Source: Bacillus sp. AZ43
GTDB taxonomy: Bacteria > Actinomycetota > Actinomycetes > Mycobacteriales > Geodermatophilaceae
Direction: 5' to 3'
DNA length: 64,000 nucleotides
Assembly (NCBI GenBank): GCA_004570425.1
Contig: SPQJ01000002.1
Span: 153,466-217,465 of the forward strand
Shown: one piece after another, positions 34,515-44,789 of the stretch
How positions within the stretch are numbered: the stretch's first letter is position 1
Layout of the letters: the number at the start of each line of letters is the position of its first letter
Program-made: the position numbers and the translations under genes
Notes under the pieces: generated by a model
Seen by the model: only the letters and a program-made list of their open reading frames with translations
Database searches by the model: none
Told to the model about the DNA's origin: nothing

Positions 34515-36089
34515 GTGGTCACTCCTTCGTCCGTCGGGGCCGAACCGCCGTTCGACCTGCGAGAACTGTCGGTGGGGACCCCTATCCTCGATCACGTGTT
34601 CGACCACGACGACATCGCCGCGCTGAGGACCGCGCCCGTCGTCGTCCTGCCCGTGCCGCGTCGGACACCGGAGGAGCGGGCGAGCGAGCTGCAGCGCATC
34701 CACCGGGCGCAGGGCCGGCTCTTCGCCTACCGCGTCGAGATGGTGGCGGGACTGGCCCACGACCGCTCGGACGCCGGCGACCGGCCGCCGGGGTCGATCG
34801 GCGCGGCGTCCCCCGAGTGGGCGCACGACCAGGGAGAGGACCGGTTGCCCGGGGTGGGCGAGTTCTTGCCCGACGAGCTGGCCCTGATCCTCAACTGCTC
34901 GCGGGCCGAGGCCAGCGAGCTGGCGGAGGACTCGCTGACCCTGGTCCACCGGCTGCCGTCGACGCTGGCCGCACTGTCCGAGGGCGTGCTCGACTGGCCA
35001 CGGGCCCGGGCACTCGCCCGCGAGCTCGGCTGGCCGGCGCGGGACACCGAACCCGCGATCGTCGCCCAGGTGGAGGCCGCCGTCGTGCCGCGAGCCGCGG
35101 AACTGTCGGTCTCGAGGTTGCGGGCCCTCACCCGCAGCGAGCTGATGCGGCTGGACGCCGCCGCGGCGGAACGGCGCCGGAAGGACGCGATGCGGGCCGC
35201 CGACGTGACCCTGCGCGGAGCCGGCGACGGGATGACCGAACTGCGCGCCTTCCTGCCCGCACCCGAGGCGGCCGCCGTCCTGGGCAGCGTGGACGCGGAG
35301 GCGCGAGCGGCCAAGAAGGCAGGTGATCCGCGGCCGATCGGCGTCCTGAGGGCGATGGTGCTGAGCGACCGGGTGCTGCGGCGCAGGGAAGCTTCGGGGC
35401 CGTCGGTGACGGCGGCTCTGACGGTGATCGCGCCCCTGACCACGCTGAGCCACCCGCCGTGCGACCACCCGGGGGCCGAACCGGTGGAACCCGGAGAGGT
35501 GGACGGTCAGCCGATCACGGCCGACCAGCTGCGTGAGCTCCTCGGCCAGCTCGATGCCCTCTGCCCGGGCGGCCTCCAGGCGCCGACCGGTGGCACGCTC
35601 GACATCGCTCTGGTCGACGACGACGGCACGCTCCGCGCGACCGTCACGCGGCCGGAGCTGGAGCGTCTGGCCCGCCGCGGCTGCCCGGATCACCCGGGCG
35701 GCGGGTGCGACTGCCCCGTGCTCGACCGGCCCCCGCCGGTCGACCGGTACCGCCACTCGCCCGCGCAGGAACGCTTCCTCCGCACCCGGGACCGGAGCTG
35801 CCGCCATCCCGGATGCCGCAGCCGCGCCGCGTGGGCCGACCTGGACCACGTGCTCCCGCACGCCGAGGGCGGTGCCACCGACTGCGCGAACCTCTGCTGC
35901 CTGTGCCGCCGGCACAACCGGCTGAAGACCCACGCCCGCGGCTGGCGGTTCGCGATGACCGCCGACGGGATCCTGTCGGTGACCACACCGAGCGGCGTCA
36001 CCCGGACGACCCGGCCGCCGGGCACGGCGCCGCCGCCGGGGGTCGCGTCACCCACACGACCGCCCGGCGACGACCCCCCGCCGTTCTGA
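34515..36089 (+). CDS. DUF222 / HNH endonuclease domain protein
   Basis: About 524 residues from a GTG at 34515; GTGs at 34572 and 34596 are also possible and would fit the short N-termini of some relatives. The DUF222 domain covers the first 300 residues, with LPDELALILNCSRAEASELAEDS and the ALSEGVLDWPRARALARELG helix pair. The C-terminal HNH motif is DLDHVLPHAEGG then NLCCLCRRHNRLKTH, with the zinc-binding Cys pair HPGCRSR and CCLC. A Pro-rich tail ends the protein. These proteins are abundant and multi-copy in actinobacteria, and many are associated with mobile DNA (13E12-like). A nuclease role is inferred from the motif. Confidence 0.87.
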   Translation: MVTPSSVGAEPPFDLRELSVGTPILDHVFDHDDIAALRTAPVVVLPVPRRTPEERASELQRIHRAQGRLFAYRVEMVAGLAHDRSDAGDRPPGSIGAASPEWAHDQGEDRLPGVGEFLPDELALILNCSRAEASELAEDSLTLVHRLPSTLAALSEGVLDWPRARALARELGWPARDTEPAIVAQVEAAVVPRAAELSVSRLRALTRSELMRLDAAAAERRRKDAMRAADVTLRGAGDGMTELRAFLPAPEAAAVLGSVDAEARAAKKAGDPRPIGVLRAMVLSDRVLRRREASGPSVTAALTVIAPLTTLSHPPCDHPGAEPVEPGEVDGQPITADQLRELLGQLDALCPGGLQAPTGGTLDIALVDDDGTLRATVTRPELERLARRGCPDHPGGGCDCPVLDRPPPVDRYRHSPAQERFLRTRDRSCRHPGCRSRAAWADLDHVLPHAEGGATDCANLCCLCRRHNRLKTHARGWRFAMTADGILSVTTPSGVTRTTRPPGTAPPPGVASPTRPPGDDPPPF

Positions 36090-36204
36090 GCGACCCGCTC
36101 GGGACGACGGTGATCGACCGGAGGAACGGATGCGCCCAGGGTCGGTGGGGAAGCTGGCAGGCACCTGTGACCTACGTGGGATTCCGCCGGGAGAGCGCGG
36201 CGGG

Positions 36205-37092
36205 TCAGATGACGCCGTTGGCGCGGAGCAGGATCAGCGCCTGCACCGTGCGGTGCCCGCGCCACTCGAGCGTCGCGGCGGGGGAGTAGCTGTCGAAGTC
36301 GACGGCCCAGCCACCGTCTGCCTGCTGCCCGCCGACCAGCCGCTCGAACTCGGCGTCGACGACCCCCGGCCCGAACAGCGACCGCGCGGGGCCGTCGGGG
36401 AAGGGAGCGAAGTCGAGTGGCCGCATGAACTCGTCGTCGGCGCCGCCGGTCACGTGCAGCACGCCGTCGGCCGGGACCCAGGCCCGCAGCCGCTCCAGCG
36501 CCTCCGCCGCCTGCGGACGGGTCCGCGAGGCCGCGTCGAGGAACTGGACGGTGAACGCGAGCTCCATCGGGTGCGGGGCCGCGGGCAGATCGGCGACGAC
36601 CCGCAGGCAGTGGTCGGTCGCCGTCGTCAGCCACGGGTGCTCCGCCAGCGCCGGGATGCGGGTCGCGGCGTGGTGGGCCGCACCCGCGACGACGGCGGTG
36701 ATCTGCAGGGACGAGACGGTCGGGTCGGCCCCCACCCAGAACGGAGCGCACGCCGCCGGGTCGGGCACGGGCAGCGCGAAGGGCAGTCCGCCGTCGGGAA
36801 GGCCCACCGACGCCAGCCAGTCGCCGAGCTCCATGGCCCGGTAGGACGCCGCCTCCCCCACGTCCGCGAACACCTCGAACGCGTGCAAGGCCCCACCCGG
36901 TTGGCTGGTGCGCGAGCGCAGGTCGGGCTCCAGCCCCCAGCCGTAGCCGCCGTCGGGGTTCCGGTAGCCGTCGACCGCGGCCAGCACGGGCTCGGCTCCG
37001 CCGTCGCCGAACAGCAGGTCGAAGCGCCGTCGGTCGAGGACCCGCGCGTTCCCGGCGAGGAAGTCCGCGGCCGCGGCCAGGTCGACGGTCAT
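36205..37092 (-). CDS. Terpenoid-cyclase/prenyltransferase toroid-like protein, unknown function
   Basis: A 295-residue soluble protein with repeats recalling the QW-type motif of squalene-hopene cyclase folds: GYRNPDGGYGWGLEPDLR (about 42-59), LPDGGLPF (about 97-105), and GGQQADGGWAVDF near 254-266. It lacks the catalytic DXDD box, so it is probably not a class II cyclase. The alpha/alpha toroid also serves lantibiotic cyclases, complement-like and prenyltransferase beta subunits. It may bind a substrate or peptide. The ATG at 37092 is eight bases from the stop of the upstream PucR gene, which suggests co-transcription. No partner is evident. Confidence 0.75.
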   Translation of the reverse strand: MTVDLAAAADFLAGNARVLDRRRFDLLFGDGGAEPVLAAVDGYRNPDGGYGWGLEPDLRSRTSQPGGALHAFEVFADVGEAASYRAMELGDWLASVGLPDGGLPFALPVPDPAACAPFWVGADPTVSSLQITAVVAGAAHHAATRIPALAEHPWLTTATDHCLRVVADLPAAPHPMELAFTVQFLDAASRTRPQAAEALERLRAWVPADGVLHVTGGADDEFMRPLDFAPFPDGPARSLFGPGVVDAEFERLVGGQQADGGWAVDFDSYSPAATLEWRGHRTVQALILLRANGVI

Positions 37093-37099
37093 GGGGCGA

Positions 37100-38296
37100 T
37101 CATGCCCGGGGACCGGGCTCCACCCCCAGCGCCACGGTCAGGTCGAGCACCGTTCGTGGGTCCTCCAGGCGCCGCCCGAAGAGCTCGCGCAGCTGCCCCA
37201 TCCGGTAGCGCACGGTCTGCGGGTGGACGAACAGCTCCTCGGCGATCTTCTCCCGGCGGCCGTGGTGCAGCAGCCACGCGCGCAGCGTCTCGGTGAGCTT
37301 CTCCCGCGCACCGGGGCTCAGCTCGGCCAGCGGGGCCAGGGCGCGGGCCCGGAGGTCGGCCAGCGCCGGCTCGTCGGCGCGCAGCACCAGGTCGGCCAGC
37401 CGCGCGTCGGTGTCCAGCGGTTCGCTGCCCTCGGCCCCGAGCCCCAGGTCGAGCGCCCGGCGGGCCCGCGCGTACGAGCCCTGCGCCTCGGTCCACGGCC
37501 GGGGCGGGCCGACGACGGCGTCCCGTCCCTCGAGCGAGCGGAGCAGCGCCGGCCGCGAGCGCCCCTCCGCGTCGGGCACGAGCAGCACCATCAGCTCGCC
37601 GTCGCCGGCGCGGTCGGACCCCTCGTCCGGCGTCCGCAGGGTGCGCCCGTCGAGGGACACCATCGCCCCGCGGACCTTCGGCTCCGGCAGGAGGACGGCG
37701 GTCAGCGTCCGGGGTGGCGGCCAGTCGGCGCGTTCCGCGGCCGCCACCAGGTCGTCCGCAGGGGCGCCGGCGAGCAGCAGCGTGGCCAGCCGCTCCAGGT
37801 AGCGCTCCCGCACGCGCCCGGTCGTGGTCAGCTCGTCGCTGTGCCCGGCCACGCTGGCGGCCGAGAGCTGGTCGATGAACGCGAACACCAGCTCGGCGAA
37901 CCGGGCCAGCTGCTCCACCGACAGCCCCGCGCCGACGGCCGTCGCGCTCATCTCCCGCCAGGACACCCGGGCGCCCACGCGGTAGGCGGCGAGGAGCGCG
38001 TCCATGGAACGGCCGCTGCGCGCCTCCCCGCGGCCCAGGTCGTACGCCGCGGCCAGCGCCGGGCCGATCGGGGTGCCGGGGTCGACCCCGCTCGTCGCCG
38101 TCGCCAGCTCCAGGAAGCCGCCCAACGCCAGCTCGACCGCATCGGCGATCTTCTGCCCCATGCGCCCGGTGAACGCCTCCGCGTAGCTGGGCACCTCGAC
38201 GATGATCTCGGCGACGGTCCGCTCGGCCACCGACGGCAGCTCGTCGCGCATCGCCTGTGCGACGTCGCCAGGAATCGCGGTCGGCTCGCTCGTCAT
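37100..38296 (-). CDS. PucR family transcriptional regulator
   Basis: A 398-residue regulator. About residues 1-170 form an all-helical sensory region, about 170-290 an intermediate GGDEF-like fold (without the motif), and the last 60 residues the PucR C-terminal HTH: LTETLRAWLLHHGRREKIAEELFVHPQTVRYRMGQL. AGAGGGG lies just before the ATG. It is divergent from the ferredoxin reductase-desaturase pair, with 93 bases between starts, so it most likely controls those genes. PucR proteins often regulate in response to a metabolite; here a fatty acid or acyl-CoA is an inference from context. The downstream toroid-like gene may share its transcript. Confidence 0.88.
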   Translation of the reverse strand: MTSEPTAIPGDVAQAMRDELPSVAERTVAEIIVEVPSYAEAFTGRMGQKIADAVELALGGFLELATATSGVDPGTPIGPALAAAYDLGRGEARSGRSMDALLAAYRVGARVSWREMSATAVGAGLSVEQLARFAELVFAFIDQLSAASVAGHSDELTTTGRVRERYLERLATLLLAGAPADDLVAAAERADWPPPRTLTAVLLPEPKVRGAMVSLDGRTLRTPDEGSDRAGDGELMVLLVPDAEGRSRPALLRSLEGRDAVVGPPRPWTEAQGSYARARRALDLGLGAEGSEPLDTDARLADLVLRADEPALADLRARALAPLAELSPGAREKLTETLRAWLLHHGRREKIAEELFVHPQTVRYRMGQLRELFGRRLEDPRTVLDLTVALGVEPGPRA

Positions 38297-38335
38297 TCCG
38301 CCCCTCTTGTTCGCAGGGAACAGAATCTACCGTTC

Positions 38336-38349
38336 GATTCACGTGGAAC
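38336..38349. other. Degenerate parS-like palindrome
   Basis: GATTCACGTGGAAC matches the perfect copies at 12 of 14 positions and the canonical GTTTCACGTGAAAC at 12 of 14. It lies in the gap between the PucR gene and the ferredoxin reductase gene, so it could instead be a PucR or other regulator site. Confidence 0.4.
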
Positions 38350-38389
38350 ACACAGGTAACCGGCTGCTCGGCTGGACAACCTTCTACGT

Positions 38390-39502
38390 ATGACGACCAC
38401 CGATCCGAGGCCCACGCAGGCCCGGCCACGCCTGGGCGTGCGAGGTGCGGCCTTCCGGGACCGGGTGCTGAAGCTCGCCGAGTTCGTCACCACCCCGCTG
38501 CTCCCGCAGGACTACCTCGACCTCGTCGACCCGCTCCGCTCGGGCGCCGACCTGCGCGGCCGCATCGAGGCGATCCAGCACGAGACGCGCGACGCGGCCA
38601 CGATCGTGATCCGCCCCGGCCGCAGCTGGCGCCCGCACACCCCCGGCCAGTACGTCCGCATCGGGATCGACGTCGACGGCGTCCGCCAGTGGCGCGCCTA
38701 CTCGATCACCTCCGACCTGACCCGCACCGACGGCTGCATCGCCATCACGGTGAAGGCCATCCCCGGCGGCAAGGTCAGCAACCACCTGGTGCACCGCGCG
38801 AAGCCGGGCACGATCGTGCAGCTCGACCAGGCCACCGGCGAGTTCTGCCTGCCCGAGCAGCGCCCCGACAAGACGCTGTTCGTCACCGCCGGGTCCGGCA
38901 TCACGCCGGTCATGGGCATCCTCCGCAACCACCCCGAGCTGACCGACGTCGTCCTGGTGCACTCCGCGCCCACGGCGGACGACGTCGTCTTCGGGCCGGA
39001 CCTGCGCCGGATGGCGGCCGAGGGTCGGATCACCCTCATCGAGCAGCACACCGATTCCGCCGGGATGCTCGACGCCCGGTCCATCGCCGACCTCGTCCCC
39101 GACCTGCACGAGCGCTCCACCTGGGCCTGCGGCCCCGTCGGGATGCTCGAGGCGCTGGAGGAGCACTGGGCGGCCGCCGGCCTCTCCGACCGGCTCTACA
39201 CCGAGCGCTTCCGGCCCACCGTCCTCGTCACGGGGGAGGGCGGCTCCGTGAGCTTCACGAAGACCGGCACCACGCTCGAGGCCGACGGGGCCACCCCGAT
39301 CCTCGACGCCGCCGAGGAGGCCGGCGTCCTCATGCCGAGCGGCTGCCGCATGGGCATCTGCTACGGCTGCGTGCTGCCGCTGCGCGAGGGCGCCGTGCGC
39401 GACCTGCGCAACGGCGAGCTGACCGTCGCCGCCCCCGGCGACGGCGTCCTCATCCAGACCTGCGTGAGCGCCGTCGCCGGCGCCTGCGACATCGACCACT
39501 GA
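38390..39502 (+). CDS. Ferredoxin reductase with fused 2Fe-2S domain (desaturase electron supplier)
   Basis: A 370-residue protein. An FAD-binding barrel (about 58-150) has RAYSIT, then an NAD-binding lobe with VTAGSGITPVMGIL and WACGPVGMLEAL. A C-terminal 2Fe-2S ferredoxin domain carries the Cys spacing PSGCRMGICYGCVLPL plus IQTC. It resembles M. tuberculosis Rv3230c, which passes electrons from NADPH to the desaturase DesA3. The desaturase gene follows 22 bases downstream. No ribosome site is visible before the ATG, so the message may start at or near it. Expression is probably under the divergent PucR. Confidence 0.92.
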   Translation: MTTTDPRPTQARPRLGVRGAAFRDRVLKLAEFVTTPLLPQDYLDLVDPLRSGADLRGRIEAIQHETRDAATIVIRPGRSWRPHTPGQYVRIGIDVDGVRQWRAYSITSDLTRTDGCIAITVKAIPGGKVSNHLVHRAKPGTIVQLDQATGEFCLPEQRPDKTLFVTAGSGITPVMGILRNHPELTDVVLVHSAPTADDVVFGPDLRRMAAEGRITLIEQHTDSAGMLDARSIADLVPDLHERSTWACGPVGMLEALEEHWAAAGLSDRLYTERFRPTVLVTGEGGSVSFTKTGTTLEADGATPILDAAEEAGVLMPSGCRMGICYGCVLPLREGAVRDLRNGELTVAAPGDGVLIQTCVSAVAGACDIDH

Positions 39503-39524
39503 CCTCCAACCCGAGGAGCCAGCC

Positions 39525-40727
39525 ATGACCGCTCTGCAGAAGAAGTCCGAGAACCCCATCGAGCACCTGTCCGCCGAGGACATCGAGATCATCGGCAAGG
39601 AGCTCGACGAGATCCGCCAGGAGGTGCGCGACAGCCTCGGCGAGGACGACGCCAGGTACATCCGCACCGTCATCGACGTGCAGCGCAAGCTGGAGCTCGG
39701 CAGCCGCGCCGTCCTGCTGGCCTCGATGTTCCCGCCGGCGTGGGTCGTCGGCACCGTGGGCCTGTCGGTCGCCAAGATCCTCGAGAACATGGAGATCGGG
39801 CACAACATCCTGCACGGCCAGTGGGACTGGATGCGCGACCCGAAGATCCACTCCACGACGTGGGAGTGGGACATGGCCAGCCCGGCCGAGCAGTGGAAGC
39901 ACTCGCACAACGAGCTGCACCACACGTACACGAACGTGATCGGCAAGGACAACGACCTCGGCTACGGCATCATGCGCGTCGACGAGGACCAGAAGTGGCA
40001 CCCGCTGTACCTGGCGCAGCCGCTGTGGAACTTCATCAACGCCTGCTTCTTCGAGTACGGCATCGCCGCCTACGACCTGGAGCTGGGCAAGAACCTGGCG
40101 ACGAAGAAGCGCCGGCAGAACCCCGAGTTCCGGGCCGCCGCCAAGCAGGTGCTCAAGAAGATCCGCAACCAGGCCGGCAAGGACTACCTGGCCCACCCGC
40201 TGCTGTCGGGCCCCTCGTTCCTGCCGACGCTGGCCGCGAACTTCACCGCCAACGTCGTGCGCAACCTGTGGTCGCACTCGGTCATCATGTGCGGCCACTT
40301 CCCCGAGGGCGTCGAGACCTTCGAGAAGAAGTCGATCGACGGCGAGACCCGCGGTGAGTGGTACCTGCGCCAGATGCTCGGCTCGGCCAACATCTCGGGC
40401 AGCAAGGCCATGCACATCATGACCGGCAACCTGAGCCACCAGGTCGAGCACCACCTGTTCCCGGACATCCCCAGCAACCGGTACGCCGAGATCGCGCCGA
40501 AGGTGAAGGACATCTTCGACCGCTACGGCCTGACGTACCACACCGCTCCGCTGCCCAAGCAGGTCGCGAGCGCCTGGCACAAGGTCATCCGGCTCTCGCT
40601 GCCGAACGGGTGGCTGGCCGAGACCACGCCGAGGAACGCCCCGGCCCAGCTGCTCAAGCTCGCCCGCATGACGTTCGGCGGCAAGCAGGTCCGACGGCAG
40701 CTGTCGAAGGCGCCCGCCGCCGCCTGA
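39525..40727 (+). CDS. Membrane fatty acid (acyl-CoA) desaturase, DesA3-like
   Basis: A 400-residue di-iron integral-membrane enzyme. The three His boxes are GHNILHG (His93 and His97), HSHNELHH (His128, 132, 133) and HQVEHHLFP near 300. One paired hydrophobic hairpin is seen around 62-85 and another around 240-255. It should insert a double bond into a saturated acyl chain, probably delta-9 of stearoyl-CoA as for M. tuberculosis DesA3 (Rv3229c), with electrons from the coupled ferredoxin reductase. That sets membrane fluidity. A strong hairpin terminator follows at 40746-40782. The divergent PucR gene is the likely regulator. Confidence 0.93.
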   Translation: MTALQKKSENPIEHLSAEDIEIIGKELDEIRQEVRDSLGEDDARYIRTVIDVQRKLELGSRAVLLASMFPPAWVVGTVGLSVAKILENMEIGHNILHGQWDWMRDPKIHSTTWEWDMASPAEQWKHSHNELHHTYTNVIGKDNDLGYGIMRVDEDQKWHPLYLAQPLWNFINACFFEYGIAAYDLELGKNLATKKRRQNPEFRAAAKQVLKKIRNQAGKDYLAHPLLSGPSFLPTLAANFTANVVRNLWSHSVIMCGHFPEGVETFEKKSIDGETRGEWYLRQMLGSANISGSKAMHIMTGNLSHQVEHHLFPDIPSNRYAEIAPKVKDIFDRYGLTYHTAPLPKQVASAWHKVIRLSLPNGWLAETTPRNAPAQLLKLARMTFGGKQVRRQLSKAPAAA

Positions 40728-40745
40728 GCCGGCCCGTCGTCGCCC

Positions 40746-40782
40746 GGAGAGGCCCAGGACCCACGCGGTCCTGGGCCTCTCC
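40746..40782 (+). terminator. Terminator after the desaturase gene
   Basis: A perfect 15-bp stem (40746-40760 with 40768-40782) and a seven-base loop lie 19 bases past the desaturase stop. There is no long T-run, as is common in high-GC actinomycetes. Confidence 0.85.
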
Positions 40783-40840
40783 GCGTCGTGCCTGCGGTTC
40801 GGTGCCCGGCGCGGCTCCGCGCGGGGATTAGCGTCCGGGT

Positions 40841-41983
40841 GTGGGCATCACCATCATCGCCGTCGCGGACACCCGGGCAGCGGCGGTGGACGCGTCGCTG
40901 CAGGCGCTCGTCCACGCGGTCGCCGAGGCGGAGGCCGCGGACGGGAGCGTCGAGATCGTCGTCGTCGACAGCTCCGGACGTCCCGACGTCGCCACGTTCC
41001 TCCTCGCCGTGGACGGCGCGCTGATCCTGCGGGCCCCCGGCGCCGACCGTTCGGCCGCGCTGCGCGCGGGCCTCGAGGCGGCTACCGGCGACGTCGTCTG
41101 GTTCGGCGGGACGGATTCCTGCCCCGTCCCCCCGGCGGTCATCACGATGGCCGCGGCCGTGCGCAGGGACGGCGGCGTCGTCGTCGCCGCCCCCGAGGAC
41201 CCGGCGCCGCACGCCGCCGCACCGGCCGCCCTGCTGCGCCGCGCGTGGGCGGACGACGCACCGGACGGGACCGGGCACGACCCCGTCCCCGCGCTGCTCC
41301 GCTGGGCCGCCTCGGCGGGCGTCCCCGTCACGGCCGTGACCGGCGCCGGAACCGTCCGCGACCGCGTGCGCCGCCCCCATGCCCGCTGGCGGGGCGTGAC
41401 CAAGGGCCCGGCGACCTACACCGGCCTCGGCGCGCTGGCCGAGACGTACTCGCCGCAGAACAGCGTCGAGCTGGGCGCCTACTGCTCGGTCGCCGACGAG
41501 GTCCGCCTCCTGGTGCCGGGCTCCCGTCTCTTCGACGAGACGGGCGAGGAGTTCCAGCTGTCGCTGCGTGGCATGCACCGTCCGGAGACCGCCACCACCT
41601 TCCCGATCGGCATCCTCGTGCCCGACGAGCCGTTCGACGAACTCCCGCCCGGCACCACCGGCGAGCGCCAGGTGATCGGCGACGACGTCTGGATCGGCTA
41701 CGGAGCCACCGTCCTCGGGAACGTCACGGTGGGAACCGGTTCCATCGTGGGTGCCCGGGCGCTGGTCACGGCCGACGTGCCGCCCTACTCGGTCGTCGCC
41801 GGGGTCCCGGCGCGCGTCATCCGCAAGCGCTTCGAGGACGACGCCGTCGAGCGCCTCCTGCGCATCGCCTGGTGGGACTGGCCGCAGGCCGTCGTCGAGG
41901 GCGCGTACCAGTGGTTCCGCCGCCCCGTGACCGAGTTCCTCGACCACTACGACCCCGGATCGCTGGTCCCGCCGTCCGGCTGA
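40841..41983 (+). CDS. Glycosyltransferase-like domain fused to a left-handed beta-helix acyltransferase
   Basis: A 380-residue protein. Residues 1-145 resemble a GT-A nucleotide-sugar domain start: [17 protein letters not shown], then [22 protein letters not shown], the pattern seen before the DXD of family 2 glycosyltransferases, although a clear DXD is not evident. From about 205 a hexapeptide-repeat region appears with [36 protein letters not shown] and the [28 protein letters not shown] signature typical of the CatB/XAT acetyltransferase family. The C-terminus has RIAWWDWPQ like CatB proteins. It probably O-acetylates a sugar or antibiotic-like acceptor with acetyl-CoA. The N-half may be inactive. 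It overlaps the MerR gene antisense by 37 bases. Confidence 0.82.
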   Translation: MGITIIAVADTRAAAVDASLQALVHAVAEAEAADGSVEIVVVDSSGRPDVATFLLAVDGALILRAPGADRSAALRAGLEAATGDVVWFGGTDSCPVPPAVITMAAAVRRDGGVVVAAPEDPAPHAAAPAALLRRAWADDAPDGTGHDPVPALLRWAASAGVPVTAVTGAGTVRDRVRRPHARWRGVTKGPATYTGLGALAETYSPQNSVELGAYCSVADEVRLLVPGSRLFDETGEEFQLSLRGMHRPETATTFPIGILVPDEPFDELPPGTTGERQVIGDDVWIGYGATVLGNVTVGTGSIVGARALVTADVPPYSVVAGVPARVIRKRFEDDAVERLLRIAWWDWPQAVVEGAYQWFRRPVTEFLDHYDPGSLVPPSG

Positions 41984-42735
41984 GGTCCTGGGACGTCGGG
42001 GTGCGGGGCCGCGTCCTCCGTCGATGCCTCGAGCACTGCCCACAGGGCCGCCGCCGCCTGCAGCAACGCGCGCGAGCGTGCGTCCAGCGCGGCCTCCCGC
42101 TCCTCCAGGCGGGACACCACGTCTGCCCACCGCTCCGCGCTGCGCAGCTGCGGCAGCAGCTCCTTCAACGGGCCGATCCCATGGCCGGCCCACCGGAGCT
42201 GACTGACGATCCGGGCATCCCGGACGTCACGGGGCGAGTAGCTCCGCGCGCCGCCGGCCGAGACGCGCTGCGGCACCACCAGGCCCTCCGCGTCCCAGTG
42301 CCGCAGCGTGGACGGCCGGAGGCCCAGTGCGCCGGCCAGCTCCGAGATCGTCATCGCATCCGCCGGGCGGGGGTCGTCGATGCGCTCGGCCGCGATGCTG
42401 CCTGCCGCCGCCACGGCCAGCGCGAGGTCACGGCGCTGCGCATGCAGGGCCGCGTGGGCCTCGTCGAGCCGGTGCAGCAGCTCCGTCGGCGAGCGGTATG
42501 CCGCGCGCATCATGGTCCGTGCCTCCACCGGTCCGACCGCGGCCGCGAGCAGTCGGTAGGCCTGAGCCGCACGCACGTGCTCCTCCGCGTACGCGCGGTA
42601 CCCGGCCGGGCTGCGCGTCGCCGGCGGCAGCACGCCGGCGTTCTCCAGGTCGCGCACCTGCTGGACGGAGTACCCCACTCTGCGCGCGACGTCGACGGTG
42701 CGGAGCGCCGACTTGCGACTTCGCGATGGACTCAT
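41947..42735 (-). CDS. Double-HTH MerR family regulator
   Basis: A 262-residue protein with two MerR domains: the first at about 12-70 ([23 protein letters not shown] then [13 protein letters not shown]), the second at about 128-190 ([25 protein letters not shown] then [15 protein letters not shown]). Both have the wing-like YR or YS segment. A helical linker and acidic tail are present, but no metal-binding Cys set or known effector domain. Tandem HTHs may let one chain bind its palindrome alone. It is divergent from DUF6194 with 53 bases between starts, so control of that gene and itself is the simplest model. Its 3' end overlaps the acyltransferase gene. Confidence 0.85.
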   Translation of the reverse strand: MSPSRSRKSALRTVDVARRVGYSVQQVRDLENAGVLPPATRSPAGYRAYAEEHVRAAQAYRLLAAAVGPVEARTMMRAAYRSPTELLHRLDEAHAALHAQRRDLALAVAAAGSIAAERIDDPRPADAMTISELAGALGLRPSTLRHWDAEGLVVPQRVSAGGARSYSPRDVRDARIVSQLRWAGHGIGPLKELLPQLRSAERWADVVSRLEEREAALDARSRALLQAAAALWAVLEASTEDAAPHPDVPGPQPDGGTSDPGS

Positions 42736-42788
42736 GCGGCACGACGGTCAAGAAGTCCCCACAAGCACATGAGGGTCACGCTAGAGGC

Positions 42789-43259
42789 ATGGGCATCGAC
42801 GACATCATCGACCACGTGCGGGGCCTGGGCGGCGTCCTGGTCCTCGCCCCGCAACCAGCTGACGGCTCGCCGGAGATCGCGTGGGGCGACGTGTTCTTCT
42901 ACTACGCGCCCGACGGGGCCGTGCCCCGCACGCAGCCGTTCGCGACCGTCGTGACCAAGGACTACCCGGACGACACCCGCTCCCGGCTCGACAGGCCGGG
43001 GGCCTTCCGGGTCAACATCGCGGCCGGCGCCACCGAGTTCCGCCGATGGATCGGGCGCGCCCCGCGCGACGCGGGCGCCGAGGACCTCGATCCGGCGACA
43101 CCCGACGTCGTCATGCCGCACCCGGTGTACGGCCATCTCGGCTGGCTCGCCGTCGTCGAGCCCGGCCCGCGCACCGACGTGGCCGTACGGGACCTGCTGC
43201 GCACGGCGCACGGCTTCGCCATGGCGCGTGCGGAACGACGCCCGGACACCAGCGCCTGA
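42789..43259 (+). CDS. DUF6194 family protein
   Basis: A 156-residue soluble protein with the family pattern: PQPADGSPEIAWGDVFFYYAPDG, then VTKDYPDD, RPGAFRVNIAAGATEFRRWIG and DVVMPHPVYGHLGWLAVVEPG. Members are frequent in actinobacteria, usually near MerR or TetR regulators, but have no proven function. It is divergent from the double-MerR gene. TGAGGGTCA-like sequence upstream (about 42770-42778) resembles half-sites bound by MerR proteins; this was judged by eye. The start at the ATG at 42789 gives the family's usual N-terminus. Confidence 0.82.
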   Translation: MGIDDIIDHVRGLGGVLVLAPQPADGSPEIAWGDVFFYYAPDGAVPRTQPFATVVTKDYPDDTRSRLDRPGAFRVNIAAGATEFRRWIGRAPRDAGAEDLDPATPDVVMPHPVYGHLGWLAVVEPGPRTDVAVRDLLRTAHGFAMARAERRPDTSA

Positions 43260-43267
43260 CGCCCGCC

Positions 43268-43417
43268 TCAGCGCTTCCGGCGGGCGGAGGGGTGCGCGGC
43301 CATCTCGGCGTCCCGCAGCATGGCGGCGATCCGGCCCAGCCGCTCCTGGCTGGGCGAGCCGGCGGCCCGGACGGCGACCTCCAGGACGGTCACGCCCGGC
43401 GCGACGGCGACGGACAC
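43268..43417 (-). CDS. 49-residue small protein coupled to dnaB, unknown function
   Basis: A short frame begins at a GTG one base after the dnaB stop and ends at a TGA. It encodes 49 residues: a hydrophobic Val/Ala start (VSVAVAPGVTVLEVAVRAAG), then an amphipathic helix ending in ARRKR. Every one of its sense codons ends in G or C, as expected for real genes here. It has no recognised family and no ribosome site apart from dnaB coupling. A pure chance frame of this length in 74% GC DNA is possible, so confidence is moderate. Confidence 0.5.
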   Translation of the reverse strand: MSVAVAPGVTVLEVAVRAAGSPSQERLGRIAAMLRDAEMAAHPSARRKR

Positions 43418-43418
43418 G

Positions 43419-44789
<1,371 letters not shown>

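Noticed and set aside
34501..34530. Further parS copies with a CCACGTGG core (34510, 20448, 59070)
   Set aside because: Only about 10 of 14 positions match and the GTT/AAC ends are missing; such octamers are frequent in GC-rich coding DNA.
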